Assembly (NCBI GenBank): GCA_951812575.1
Contig: OX638322.1
Span: forward strand, 3,161,925-3,225,924
Source of the DNA: Candidatus Binatia bacterium
GTDB taxonomy: Bacteria > Desulfobacterota > Binatia > Bin18
Reading direction: 5' to 3'
Length of the DNA stretch: 64,000 nt
A program made the translations under genes and the position numbers. Numbering within the stretch: the first letter of the stretch is position 1; every line of letters begins with the position of its first letter. Of this stretch, positions 43,125 through 52,792 are shown piece after piece. The notes under the pieces were generated by a model. The model did not search any database. It was given only the letters and a program-made list of their open reading frames with translations, and was not told the origin of the DNA.

Positions 43125-43550
43125 TTACTCAGTGTCGCTGTCTGTATGTACTACCCCAACCGAACAGTGTGACCGCGAGGAGACCGCGGCTGACACGCTG
43201 CCGAGGAAGAATCTCCCGATTCCGCGTAGCCCTCGTGCCCCGACCAAAATGCAGTCTGCATCCCAACGCTCAGTTGCTTCTACAAGAACCTGCTTTGGGT
43301 TGCCGCTGAGGATATGGGGAGAGGCGGCGAGCCCTGCCCCCCGTACCTGCTCGACCACCGCTTCAACCAAGGCTTGGACCCGTTCTGGGGCGTCCTGTGT
43401 TTGTTCATACGCTTCGCGCCAGAGTATGGCTGCGGCCAAAACAGGGTTAATGACCGCAACGACATAGACCCTCGTGTCCGAAGGCCAGGAGCGTTGGGCC
43501 GTTCGCTCTTGATTTTCATATTGTTTGAGAATGCAATGGGCCGCAAACAT
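43125..43550 (-). CDS. Universal stress protein (UspA family) with an atypical N-terminus
   Basis: The 141-residue protein keeps the UspA core (VYVVAVINPVLAAA, VVEQVRGAGL, DADCILVGARGLRGIGRFFLGSVSAAVSSRSHCSVGVV) including the C-terminal G-x2-G nucleotide loop. The usual first strand with D-G/F-S is replaced by MFAAHCILKQYENQERTAQRS. GGAGGT six bases upstream supports this start. A frameshift near the 5' end may have removed the canonical start; without the DGS element nucleotide binding is doubtful. It reads away from the YihY gene. Confidence 0.7.
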   Translation of the reverse strand: MFAAHCILKQYENQERTAQRSWPSDTRVYVVAVINPVLAAAILWREAYEQTQDAPERVQALVEAVVEQVRGAGLAASPHILSGNPKQVLVEATERWDADCILVGARGLRGIGRFFLGSVSAAVSSRSHCSVGVVHTDSDTE

Positions 43551-43608
43551 TCAGATACCTCCGCCCAAAGAAAAGGTTGTTTTTTTAAGCTATAGGATAG
43601 ACTGCTGC

Positions 43609-44913
43609 ATGAACCAGGAGTATCGCGTCAAAAAGGTCTGGAGTTTCGCTCTCCAACACCTGTGGGCAGCTCTAACACAGTGGCTAACACGGGGTTATTC
43701 CTTTTTTTCTGCTGTCCACAAAAAAGTTCAGGACGATGCGCTCAGCCTGCGGGCCATGGGGCTGACCTATGTGACCCTTTTGGCCTTGGTGCCGCTCTTG
43801 GCGGCCATGTTTGCCGTGCTCAAGGCATTCGGAGTACACAATCTCATTGAGCCGTCCCTGGCCCAAGCCTTGGAACCGTTGGGCGAGCCGGGTGCTGAAA
43901 TTACCCGGCGTATCTTGGAGTTTGTGAGCAACCTGCGCGTTGGGGTGCTGGGCGCTGTCGGGATGGCGGCCCTGTTCTATACCGTGGTTTCGCTGATCAG
44001 CAAAATTGAAGACTCGTTCAACGCCATCTGGCAAGTGCGGCACTCTCGTACCTGGGGCAAGAAATGCAGTGACTATCTGAGCGTGGTCCTGGTTGGTCCG
44101 GTTCTGGTCTTTACGGCATTGACCGTTATCGCCTCGGCCCAGAGTCACACTGTGGTGCAGTATATGATTGCGAACGAGTGGCTCGGCCCGCTTATTATTG
44201 TGGCGACGCAACTGATGCCGTTCTCATTCTTATGTATTGCCTTCACGTTTTTGTACGTCTTTGTGCCCAATACTACGGTGCGCTTTGGCTCGGCGCTGCT
44301 CGGCGGTGTGGTCGCGGCCGTTTTGTGGCAGTTGGCCGGGGTCGGCTTTACCGCCTTTATTGCCGGTTCCACGCGCTATGCGGCCATCTATTCGAGTTTT
44401 GCTATTCTGGTTTTCTTTTTTATCTGGGTGTACGCCAGTTGGCTGATTATTCTGGTGGGTACCGAAGTTGCCTGTTTTCATCAATATCCGAACTCCTACC
44501 GAGCCGAGCTGGATGGCAAAACCCCGCTGTCGCAGGAACGACTCGCACTGACCGCCCTGGCTGCAATTACGCGGCGCTATCTCGCCGAACAAGCGCCATG
44601 GTCGGTTGCCGCTCTTGCCAAAAATATGCGCGTTCAGCTCTCCGTGCTGGAACCCCTAATTGAAACGCTGCTGGCACAAGGTATATTGTTTCAGACCGTC
44701 GAACCAGAAGGCATGATGCTTGGCCGTCCGCCCGAACAGATTGAGGTCGTGCGCGTGTTGGACATCCTGCGCACGTCTGGTGGTGAGCCCGACACAACTG
44801 ATGGTGGAGATGCCATCTCGGCTCTGCTTGACCGGCGGAATCAGGCGGTCGCTCACGCTCTTGACGGTGTCACACTCCGCTCTCTGGCTACCGACAACCC
44901 TTTGAAGGATTAA
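43609..44913 (+). CDS. YihY/UPF0761-family inner membrane protein
   Basis: The product is 434 residues from the ATG at 43609, which suits the family's start better than the upstream-extended frame. The YihY family pattern is present: DDALSLRAMGLTYVTLLALVPLLAAMFAVLKAFG, ISKIEDSFNAIWQVRHSRTWGKKCSDYLSVVLVGPVLVF, LLGGVVAAVLWQLAGVGFTAFI and YAAIYSSFAILVFFFIWVYASWLIILVGTEVAC. It has six membrane helices. The C-terminal 130 residues form a winged-helix-like cytosolic domain (LTALAAITRRYLAEQAPWSVAALAKNM). Family members were once misannotated as RNase BN; the role is not established. It directly precedes tamA. Confidence 0.92.
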   Translation: MNQEYRVKKVWSFALQHLWAALTQWLTRGYSFFSAVHKKVQDDALSLRAMGLTYVTLLALVPLLAAMFAVLKAFGVHNLIEPSLAQALEPLGEPGAEITRRILEFVSNLRVGVLGAVGMAALFYTVVSLISKIEDSFNAIWQVRHSRTWGKKCSDYLSVVLVGPVLVFTALTVIASAQSHTVVQYMIANEWLGPLIIVATQLMPFSFLCIAFTFLYVFVPNTTVRFGSALLGGVVAAVLWQLAGVGFTAFIAGSTRYAAIYSSFAILVFFFIWVYASWLIILVGTEVACFHQYPNSYRAELDGKTPLSQERLALTALAAITRRYLAEQAPWSVAALAKNMRVQLSVLEPLIETLLAQGILFQTVEPEGMMLGRPPEQIEVVRVLDILRTSGGEPDTTDGGDAISALLDRRNQAVAHALDGVTLRSLATDNPLKD

Positions 44914-44918
44914 CCATC

Positions 44919-46826
44919 TTGCCCGCGCTCTGCCCCTCATATTTGCTTTCGCTCAATGTCATGAGGCTGGGAGAAAGAAGCCTTCCTGGCTCTCAGCTCG
45001 TCCTGTCTCTTGCCGTCCTGCTCTGCTGCGTCTGGACCCCAGGCTGGAGGAGTGGGGTCGTGTTTGCCCGCTCGCTCGAACAACTCGACGCGGAGCGTGA
45101 ATGGCGGGTCGAGTCGATCGTGCTTTCCGGCAATGAGCAGTTCGATACCGAAACCCTGCTGGCTGAGCTGCAAACCACAACCCGGCCCTGGTATATGCCC
45201 TGGAAAAAGAAGTCGCTTTTTGATCCCGTCACATTTGAGCGAGATCTCGAACGGGTTCGACACTATTATGAAACCCAGGGCTATTATCAGGCTCAGGTGA
45301 CGTACGACCTGCACACCGATGACGCGCAGGGGAGCGTTTCCCTGGTCGTGCGGATGAAAGAAAACGAGCCCGTTACGGTTGGAGCGCTGAGCGTCGATGT
45401 CAGAACAAAAGCCCCGACCGGTGTTGCGCTTCCTGAGCGTCTCCCGCTTGAGTCCGGTGATCTCTTTACCGAGGCGGCCTACGTTCAGACTGATCAGGCG
45501 CTGCGTCAGATTTTTCTTCAGCATGGCCATTCCTGGGTTGAAATCGAACGCAAAGCCGAGGTTGACCTGAATACCCGGCAGGCGCGGGTTACGTACTCTA
45601 TCTCGCCGGGACCGCCGACCATATTTGGGGTAACTCAGGTGGATGGCGCGCGGAAGGTTGATCCGCAACTTGTGCTCAGAGAATTGACCTACGCGTCCGG
45701 CGAGCCGTTTTCTCTGGCAGCTATTGAGCGGTCGCGTCAGAATATTCTGAACCTGGACCTGTTTCACTCGGTGCGAATGGAATTCCAGCAGGAGGGCGAG
45801 AAACCGCGTCAGGTTCCCATCCGTATACGTGTGGCGGAAAAAGAGCCGCGCAGCATTCGGCTTGGGGCCGGCTATAGTACGGACGAGGAGTTTATCGGTC
45901 TGGCAGCCTGGCAGCACCGGAATTGGTTGGGTGGCGGTCGCCGCCTGTCCGCGGAACTGCGTTTGTCGGCCATCCAGCGTTCTCTTGGAGCCACCTTCGT
46001 GCAGCCCTACTTTCTAGCCCATGCTACAACGCTGCACATTGACGCCAAGCAAGGGCAGGCAGACGAAGACACCTATCTCCTCAATTATTCCCGTCTGCGT
46101 CCGCGTATCGAGCGCCGCTTTTCTCCGGCCTTCTCGGGCTATGTTGACTATCGGGTCGAATTTCTGAAATTCAACGCAGTCGGCAGTTCCACCATCCGGG
46201 CCCTGGAGGGCCTGCGTCGCGAGGGCGTATTGTCCGGTCCGACTCTCGGGCTGGTCTGGGACACGACTGAAGATCCCTTGAATCCGACCCAGGGCGAGCT
46301 GCTGTCCGTGGTTGCCAATCAAGCCGGGGCGGTCTGGGGTGGAGATTATAAATTCTTCAGCCTGACGGCTGAGGCCAAGCGCTATCAGCGTCTCGGCTGG
46401 GGGGTGGTCCTCGCTACTCGTCTGAAAATGGGCCTGAGCGACTTTTTTGGCTCACCGCGCAATATCCCTCTGTCCGAGCGCTTTTATGCCGGCGGCGACG
46501 GGGGAGTGCGTGGCTACGGCCGGCGTAAACTCGGTGCCCTGAACGCTGCCGACGACCCGCTCGGAGGACTCAGCGCGATCGAAGGGTCGGTCGAACTGCG
46601 GCGGCCGTTATGGCGTGAACTGGCCGGGGCGGTCTTCCTCGATTTTGGTCAGCTCTCGCTTGAGAGCTATGATATTCCGGTTGACAGTCTTCAATTCGCG
46701 CCCGGCTTTGGGCTGAGTTACGCCACGCCCATCGGACCGCTGCGGCTCGATGTGGGTTTTCCCATCGACCCTGCGGACGATGATGAGCCGTGGCACGTCC
46801 ATTTCGGTATTGGACAATCGTTTTGA
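44919..46826 (+). CDS. tamA: TamA-like Omp85 outer membrane protein
   Basis: The 635-residue protein has a signal region, three POTRA domains (about 60-330: VESIVLSGNEQFDTETLLAEL, VGALSVD, then FGVTQVDGARKVDPQLVLRELTY) and a C-terminal beta-barrel. The RGY loop motif GGDGGVRGYGRRKLG lies in the barrel and the C-terminus ends in F, as Omp85 proteins do. TamA pairs with TamB to move lipids or assemble outer-membrane proteins. TamB is the next gene. A TTG at 44919 or the ATG at 44961 could start it; the ATG gives the cleaner signal peptide. Confidence 0.92.
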   Translation: MPALCPSYLLSLNVMRLGERSLPGSQLVLSLAVLLCCVWTPGWRSGVVFARSLEQLDAEREWRVESIVLSGNEQFDTETLLAELQTTTRPWYMPWKKKSLFDPVTFERDLERVRHYYETQGYYQAQVTYDLHTDDAQGSVSLVVRMKENEPVTVGALSVDVRTKAPTGVALPERLPLESGDLFTEAAYVQTDQALRQIFLQHGHSWVEIERKAEVDLNTRQARVTYSISPGPPTIFGVTQVDGARKVDPQLVLRELTYASGEPFSLAAIERSRQNILNLDLFHSVRMEFQQEGEKPRQVPIRIRVAEKEPRSIRLGAGYSTDEEFIGLAAWQHRNWLGGGRRLSAELRLSAIQRSLGATFVQPYFLAHATTLHIDAKQGQADEDTYLLNYSRLRPRIERRFSPAFSGYVDYRVEFLKFNAVGSSTIRALEGLRREGVLSGPTLGLVWDTTEDPLNPTQGELLSVVANQAGAVWGGDYKFFSLTAEAKRYQRLGWGVVLATRLKMGLSDFFGSPRNIPLSERFYAGGDGGVRGYGRRKLGALNAADDPLGGLSAIEGSVELRRPLWRELAGAVFLDFGQLSLESYDIPVDSLQFAPGFGLSYATPIGPLRLDVGFPIDPADDDEPWHVHFGIGQSF

Positions 46827-46840
46827 GGGAGGGAGAACGG

Positions 46841-49800
46841 GTGCGGTACGTGTGGCGGGTGCTGCTGATTGTCGGTGGCGTGGTCACTCTGCTCATTGTT
46901 GGGGCTCTGCTTTTTCTGCAGACTGCCCAGTTTCAGAAACTCCTGCACGACCGGATCGTCTCGACCCTGAACACCGCGCTGCCCGGAGAGATCAGCCTGG
47001 GCGGTCTGGAAGGATCGGTGTGGCGGGGGCTTCAACTCACCGACCTGGTCGTTCGTTACGAAGAAGAGGCGGTCGTTCGCATTCCCCGGTTGACCGTCGG
47101 GTATGCGCTCCGCCCGCTGCTCAACGGTCAGGTGAGCCTGACGCATGTGGACGTGTATGAGCCTGTCGTCCGACTGACCCAAGACGAGGCGGGCAAGTGG
47201 AATCTGGTGCAAGCCTTTGTTCCGGACACTGCACAAGGGGCAGACTCTTCGCCGGGAGTTGCTGTTGTCCTCGGCGCTGTCACCATCCACAACGCGACGG
47301 TCGAGTTCTTTCTTGCCGACCACTCTTCGTATCGTTTGCACGATCTGACCCTTGAGGCCCGGGCCGCACTGGAGGGCGACCAGTTGCAGGTTGTGTGTGA
47401 CAGATTTGCGACCAGCATTACCGCGGCCCCGGCTCCGCCACTGAATCTTGTCGCTTCGGTATCGGTGCACGGCGACCTGGAACATCTCTCCATTGACATC
47501 CCTCATGTTGATGTCACCTCAGCGCAGTCCCGGATGCGGTTTACCGGCCAAGTCGCAGACCTGAACACTCTGACCCTGGACGGAACACTTTCCATTCAAA
47601 AGCTGGCCGCGACCGACCTGGCTGCGCTTGTTCCCGGCTGGCCGATCCAAGACGCGATGTCTGGAAAAGTCCGCGTTACAGGTGTACCCGCTGACCTGCA
47701 CGCCGACATAAGGCTGGCAGTCGCGGATGCTGAACTCAGGGGGCAGGCGTGGGCCGACTTGAGTCAGAACGAACCCACATACACCGGCTCGGTCGCTTTC
47801 TCGCATTTTGATCTCACAAAGCTGCGGGGTGACGAAGCACTGGGCGGTATCTTTGAGGGCAGCCTGGAATTGGCGGGACAGGGGGCTGATATGGCCGGTC
47901 TGACCGGCAACGCTATCGTCCAAGGGCAGGCGCTGCGTGTTGGGGAGTGGCAGGTCGGCGCGGTGGGGCTGACCGGGAGCGTCAAGCAGCAAGTGGGCGA
48001 GATCGCCGGGACGATTGCCGCGAGATCAGGTCGGGCGAACTGGAACGCTGAAATTCAGCTTGCAGACGAACTCGCGTATGCCTTCACCCTTGCGGTTGAT
48101 CACCTTGACTTGCAAAAAATGGTTCCCGGTGTGAGACCAGGAAACGGAACGCCGGCAAAAGCCGATACACCCCCGGTCATGACGAGCGATCTCAACCTGT
48201 CCGGTACGGTGCAGGGCAGGGGGCTAGACTTGTCCAGTATGGATGTCCGGGCCTTGTTCACGCTCGCTCCTTCGAGCCTTGGCCCAATATCAATACGCAG
48301 TGGCCGTTTTGACGCCTCGGTGGCCGATGGGAGGGTGGAGATTGCGGATATGCATCTCAAAGCCCAGAATGCCAGCCTCGCGGTCCGGGGAGAACTGGGG
48401 ACGACGTTCGCACAGAGGGGGAAACTGGCGTACCAGCTCAACGTTTCCGACCTTGCCCCGTGGCTGGCTCTGGCTGGCCAAAAGGGAACAGGTCAGCTCA
48501 CGCTGGCGGGTGAGGCTGAGGGCAATCTGACCCAACTGACCCTCTCTGGGTCCGGGCAGACTCGCGCTGTTGCACTGCAAGGGGGGACGCTGAACCAAGG
48601 AACGATCGAGTATGACCTGACCAGGGGCGAGCTGTGGCCGACAGGAAGTATAGCGCTTGAATTCGCCGGACTGCATGCCGGAGTTGCGCTGCAATCGGTT
48701 GACGCCCAATTGGAGTTGACGCACGAAGAGGCTCCTGGGGTATGGATGACGGTCCACGCCACGGATAGTGCATCTCGGAAACAATATCTGGACGCTCGGA
48801 TTGTCCGGTGGCCCGACCGGTTAAGCGTGGGCGTGAATGCGCTGGCGTTTACACTGCCCGGCGGCGTCTGGGAATTGAGAGAGCCGGCTACGGTAACACA
48901 GCAGACTGGGGCCATAGCGGTCGAGTCCCTACGACTGAGAAACGGAGACCAACACATCGCCTTAGACGGGCGCGTCTCAACGCACGGCGCGCAGGATTTT
49001 CAGGTGGAGGTCGGGGAGTTCACTATAGCCGAGCTGCGACCGCTCGTACCGGATATGCCAACCGTTACCGGCGCGCTGTCTGCGCGTATTCGGCTCTCCG
49101 GGACTGCCGAGGTACCGATTATCGAGGGCAGCCTCGCCACCGATCCATTACACATCATCGAACAGCCATACAAAGGGCTCTCGTCCGCGTTTACCTATCG
49201 GGACAAGCAGGCCACACTCGATCTGACCTTTGAGCAGGATGAGCAGCATGCCTTGCAGGTCTCCGGGACGCTGCCGCTGGCCCTGCACTGGCACAACGGG
49301 CTCACAGCCGGAATCCTGGGAGACCTCGACGCCCGTGTGCGCTCCAGCGGATTAAACTTGGCTTTTCTGAACGCTCTGAGTGGCAGGAGGGCCAGCGATA
49401 TTGCCGGGGAACTGTATGTTGACATGGCCTTGCATGGACCGCCCACGGACCTGTTCCCGCAAGGAACAATCGGGATCCGAAATGGTCAGGTGACGGTCGC
49501 TCCACTCGGAACGATGATTTCCGATGCGACGCTGACGCTGGTCGCTCACTCTGAGGCGATTCGCATTGAGGAAATCTCTGCTGTCTCCGGAAAAGGCAAG
49601 CTTACGGGGCAGGGAGCAATCAGCTTACGCGATTACACGCCACAGGGCATCGATGTGACCCTGAACGCTGAGCAATGGCCGGCTCTTCATACCAGGCAGT
49701 ATCAGGCTGAAATCGGTGCCGCTGTCAAAATATCCGGAGCACTCACGGCACCGCACCTGAGTGGTACAGTGGAAGTCCTGCGGGCCACCCTGCGCCCGGA

Positions 49801-50659
49801 CCTTGCCTTTCTCGATAGCAGACCGGTCAATCGGGACGAAACCATTCTCATTATCCCGGTCGGTCAGACCGCTCGCTCTGTGGCCGAGCACACAGCAGCC
49901 AGGGAACAGACGGTTGAGGACCGGGCAGCTCGGAATGCGACCATGGATCTGACCGTCCGAGTCCACCGGAATACCCGGATCAAACACGCGAACGCTGCGG
50001 TTGATCTGACTGGTGCGGTCAAGGTGACGAAAGAACACGGGGCAGAGCCCCGCCTGGTTGGGGATATCAAAGTGGTTCAAGGCTGGGCGGGTTTTCAGGG
50101 GCGACGTTTCACCCTGGATGGGGGTAAAGTTCAGTTTACCGGAGGGAGAAAAATCAATCCCAGCCTGGACATTGTGGCGCAGTACCAGGCACCTGACCAT
50201 GTCGTTGAAGTCGTTGTCCGGGGAACAGCGGACGAACCTACCCTCGTCTTACGCAGCAAGCCGGAATTGGAACAGGCCGATATCTTGGCCGTACTCCTGT
50301 TTGGAAAGCCGGCCGGCGCGCTTGAGCAAGGCGAAAAGCTTGACCTTGAGAAACAGGCCTTGGCCATCACGAGCGGCTACGCCGCTGCCAAAATAGGTGA
50401 GTCGGTCTCGCAAGCCCTTGGGCTGGAGCGGCTCGGGGCAGGGTTCAGGCTCTCGAATCTGGATATCGCCGGCGGGACGGTCGGCTTTGGGCTTTCTTTG
50501 CCCAAGGGGTTACGGGTATCTGTCGCTCGTGATCTAACGAAGAAAGGTGAGCGAAAAGTCTCTCTGGAGTATCAGCTCAGTCCGAACTGGCAGATCGATA
50601 CGTCCTCCAGTTCGGGGGGTGCCAGCGAAGCCCATATTTTATGGCAGAAGAAGTATTGA
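46841..50659 (+). CDS. tamB: TamB-like translocation/assembly module protein
   Basis: The product is 1272 residues from GTG 46841, which has GAGGGAGGG upstream and starts MRYVWRVLLIVGGVVTLLIVGALLFL, a single N-terminal anchor. The long periplasmic part is made of repetitive beta strands with AsmA-like character. The conserved DUF490 C-terminus carries GRRFTLDGGKVQFTGGRKINPSLDIVAQYQ and LEQADILAVLLFGKPA. TamB spans the periplasm as a hydrophobic groove for lipid transport and works with TamA. A longer frame upstream overlaps the tamA end and is not used. Confidence 0.94.
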   Translation: MRYVWRVLLIVGGVVTLLIVGALLFLQTAQFQKLLHDRIVSTLNTALPGEISLGGLEGSVWRGLQLTDLVVRYEEEAVVRIPRLTVGYALRPLLNGQVSLTHVDVYEPVVRLTQDEAGKWNLVQAFVPDTAQGADSSPGVAVVLGAVTIHNATVEFFLADHSSYRLHDLTLEARAALEGDQLQVVCDRFATSITAAPAPPLNLVASVSVHGDLEHLSIDIPHVDVTSAQSRMRFTGQVADLNTLTLDGTLSIQKLAATDLAALVPGWPIQDAMSGKVRVTGVPADLHADIRLAVADAELRGQAWADLSQNEPTYTGSVAFSHFDLTKLRGDEALGGIFEGSLELAGQGADMAGLTGNAIVQGQALRVGEWQVGAVGLTGSVKQQVGEIAGTIAARSGRANWNAEIQLADELAYAFTLAVDHLDLQKMVPGVRPGNGTPAKADTPPVMTSDLNLSGTVQGRGLDLSSMDVRALFTLAPSSLGPISIRSGRFDASVADGRVEIADMHLKAQNASLAVRGELGTTFAQRGKLAYQLNVSDLAPWLALAGQKGTGQLTLAGEAEGNLTQLTLSGSGQTRAVALQGGTLNQGTIEYDLTRGELWPTGSIALEFAGLHAGVALQSVDAQLELTHEEAPGVWMTVHATDSASRKQYLDARIVRWPDRLSVGVNALAFTLPGGVWELREPATVTQQTGAIAVESLRLRNGDQHIALDGRVSTHGAQDFQVEVGEFTIAELRPLVPDMPTVTGALSARIRLSGTAEVPIIEGSLATDPLHIIEQPYKGLSSAFTYRDKQATLDLTFEQDEQHALQVSGTLPLALHWHNGLTAGILGDLDARVRSSGLNLAFLNALSGRRASDIAGELYVDMALHGPPTDLFPQGTIGIRNGQVTVAPLGTMISDATLTLVAHSEAIRIEEISAVSGKGKLTGQGAISLRDYTPQGIDVTLNAEQWPALHTRQYQAEIGAAVKISGALTAPHLSGTVEVLRATLRPDLAFLDSRPVNRDETILIIPVGQTARSVAEHTAAREQTVEDRAARNATMDLTVRVHRNTRIKHANAAVDLTGAVKVTKEHGAEPRLVGDIKVVQGWAGFQGRRFTLDGGKVQFTGGRKINPSLDIVAQYQAPDHVVEVVVRGTADEPTLVLRSKPELEQADILAVLLFGKPAGALEQGEKLDLEKQALAITSGYAAAKIGESVSQALGLERLGAGFRLSNLDIAGGTVGFGLSLPKGLRVSVARDLTKKGERKVSLEYQLSPNWQIDTSSSSGGASEAHILWQKKY

Positions 50660-50779
50660 TGGGCTCAGCATTCCCTTAGCATCGCGTTTTACGCCGATTC
50701 CCGGCTGAAATTCTCTCACATTTGTATCTCCCCGAGGCATACGGTATTCTGGTAGAGACGCGCGCAAGGCGCATCGGCC

Positions 50780-52168
50780 GTGAGACAACGCCGGAGGATG
50801 GTGGGGGAGGGGGATGCAGTGGAACCTCAGGGTCATCACCGATGTGGCAGCCTCAATCTCAACGTGCGGGGACTCGGACAGTCAGCAACTTTAGCGATCA
50901 ATGAGCGGAGTAACGCGCTCCGCCGCGAGGGGCACCGCGTCTATAAACTCGGGTTGGGCCAATCGCCATTTCCCATTCCGTCCGAGGTGGTGAACGCGCT
51001 TCGGCTGCACGCCCACGAAGACGATTACCTGCCGGTCACCGGTCTGCCCGCCCTGCGGGAAGCCGTGGCGGAGTTTCATCGCCAGAAAGACCGCGTGCAG
51101 GCTCGCCCCGAGGGCGTCCTGGTCGGGCCCGGCTCAAAAGAACTCCTGTTCCTCTTGCAGCTGACCTTTTACGGCGAATTGCTCGTGCCGTCTCCAGCCT
51201 GGGTGTCCTATATCCCGCAGGCTCGCATCATCGGTCGCACCGTCAATCTGATCCCGACGGCATTCGAAGAGAACTGGCGCGTCTCCCCCCAGCGCCTGGA
51301 AGCCATCTGCAAAGCCGATCCGGACCGGCCGCGGATTCTCGTCTTGAATTATCCCGGCAACCCCGAGGGGGGCAGCTATACGGCGCACGAACTCGAAGAG
51401 TTGGCCGCGGTTGCGCGGCAGTTCGGGGTGATTCTGCTGTCCGATGAAATTTATGGCCAACTCCATCACCAGGGGGCGCACGTGTCTGTCGCCCGTTTCT
51501 ATCCGGAAGGAACCATCATCAGTTCCGGGCTGTCCAAATGGTGTGGCGCCGGCGGTTGGCGACTGGGGACGTTTATCTTTCCGCCGGACTTGTTCTGGCT
51601 GATGGAAGCGATGGCGGCCGTGGCCAGCGAGACCTATACGTCGGTCAGCGCTCCGATTCAATATGCGGCCACCCGGGCGTTTCAGGCCAGCATCGGGATC
51701 GAACGCTATCTCTCGCACGTCCGTCGCATTCTGTCGGACCTGGGCCAACGCTGTACGCAGATTCTTCAGGCGGCCGGTGTCCGGGTGCATGCGCCGGTTG
51801 GCGCTTTTTATCTCTTCCCGGATTTTTCACCCTTTGCCGAGCGGCTGGCGCAGCGCGGTATCATGGATAGTGCCGCTCTGTGTGAGGTGCTCCTGCACGA
51901 TACAGGTGTTGCCGTCCTGCCCGGATCGGCATTCCAGCGCCCGCGGGAGGAGCTCACCGCCCGGATTGCCTATGTCGGCTTTGACGGCGCGAGAGCACTC
52001 ACCGCGAGTGAGGCGATTCCGCTCGACCACGACCTCCCGACCGATTTTATTGAACGCTGGTGTGGAGATATGATCGAAGCCGTGCAGCGTATGACGAGCT
52101 GGGTGGCGGAAACAAGGTCGCCCAAAGTCGTGGATCTGATGGATCGAAAAGAAAGAGCCGTCGGGTAA
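50780..52168 (+). CDS. Class I/II PLP-dependent aminotransferase
   Basis: The 462-residue protein has the fold type I aminotransferase core: LGLGQSPFPIPSEVVNALRLHAHE, YLPVTGLPALREAVAEF, PGSKELLFLLQ, LVLNYPGNPEGGSY (substrate/PLP contact N), LSDEIYGQL (Asp-Tyr) and ISSGLSKWCGAGGWRLG with the PLP-binding Lys. An unusual basic N-terminal 30 residues precede it; GTG 50780 is the assigned start but a later start is possible. The C-terminal end is also 30 residues longer than many homologues. Substrate cannot be named. Upstream, 50660-50779 holds no gene. Confidence 0.92.
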   Translation: MRQRRRMVGEGDAVEPQGHHRCGSLNLNVRGLGQSATLAINERSNALRREGHRVYKLGLGQSPFPIPSEVVNALRLHAHEDDYLPVTGLPALREAVAEFHRQKDRVQARPEGVLVGPGSKELLFLLQLTFYGELLVPSPAWVSYIPQARIIGRTVNLIPTAFEENWRVSPQRLEAICKADPDRPRILVLNYPGNPEGGSYTAHELEELAAVARQFGVILLSDEIYGQLHHQGAHVSVARFYPEGTIISSGLSKWCGAGGWRLGTFIFPPDLFWLMEAMAAVASETYTSVSAPIQYAATRAFQASIGIERYLSHVRRILSDLGQRCTQILQAAGVRVHAPVGAFYLFPDFSPFAERLAQRGIMDSAALCEVLLHDTGVAVLPGSAFQRPREELTARIAYVGFDGARALTASEAIPLDHDLPTDFIERWCGDMIEAVQRMTSWVAETRSPKVVDLMDRKERAVG

Positions 52169-52205
52169 ACGCGCCCGGGCATAGGCCGTCCGGGCCGTGT
52201 CCTCG

Positions 52206-52359
52206 CGCCCTCACCCGGCCCTGCGGGCCGCCCTCTCCCAGGGGACGAGGGTAAAAAGCGCCCCCTGGGGAGAGGGGATGGGGTGAGGGCGAAATCGCTA
52301 AACACGTTAATTCGCATCACCCCGCCTGGCGGCCAGGCGGGCTGGAAGCCCGCACTCCT
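52206..52359. repeat. Palindromic repeats in the aminotransferase-clpB interval
   Basis: CGCCCTCACCC (52206-52216) pairs perfectly with GGGTGAGGGCG (52281-52291) around an inner CCCTCTCCCAGGGG / CCCCTGGGGAGAGGG hairpin. This is the same CCCTCTCCC/GGTGAGGG type as 34233-34286. At 52328-52359 the GGCTGGAAGCCCGCACTCC core of the repeat at 41010-41054 recurs in the opposite orientation. Two dispersed repeat families therefore lie side by side. Confidence 0.8.
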
Positions 52360-52700
52360 GGGCCCCCTGTCGCAGGCAGGCACGGCGCAGGGGAGCGGGG
52401 GGCCGCCGAGTCATGTAATTTGCCTCACACGTCTTGGGAGGGCTGGCCGTAGACCGGGTGAGGGACAAAGCGTCCGCCAACCGTCAGACCAGTTCGTTTG
52501 CCTCACACGTCTATGGGAGGGGTGCCGCTGTAGGGGCATGCCCCTACGGATCAGCCCGAACAGGGGCCACCACCTCATGTGCAGCACCCCGGATTCCCGA
52601 TCTCTCCAAAACTGGCGGGTTCTCAACCCTTCAGAGGAGAGGGAGGCGGTATTCCCTCTGAGAGCTATGACAGTGGAGGGGAGGGACATTCTACCGTTTC
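52360..52700. other. Gene-free leader region of clpB with short repeats
   Basis: No convincing gene lies between the aminotransferase (end 52168) and clpB (start 52793). Besides palindromic repeats on the left, TTTGCCTCACACGTCT occurs at 52419-52434 and 52497-52512. The perfect 18-bp palindrome GTAGGGGCATGCCCCTAC spans 52530-52547. The frame of clpB is open through this stretch but is not used. Its meaning is unclear. Confidence 0.6.
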
Positions 52701-52706
52701 TCCTTG

Positions 52707-52745
52707 ACACGCCCCAAATCAGCCTTACCTTTTTGACAGTCAAAA
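52707..52745 (+). promoter_or_regulatory. Candidate promoter and palindromic operator before clpB
   Basis: A TTGACA at about 52705-52710 and a second TTGACA at about 52733-52738 lie less than 90 bases before clpB. The second is inside a perfect palindrome, TTTTGAC-A-GTCAAAA (52731-52745). The -10 for the second would be GTTAAA 17 bases further on, a weak match. No CIRCE element or clear heat-shock sigma site is seen. Confidence 0.4.
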
Positions 52746-52792
52746 GTCACAACCAGTTAAAGAGCCCGAACGGCTGGAGGAAGGAGGGCAGC

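Noticed and set aside
52283..52792. Upstream extension of clpB
   Set aside because: The extra 170 residues are unlike ClpB, lie in repeat-rich DNA, and GTG 52793 has a strong ribosome-binding site and the correct N-terminus.
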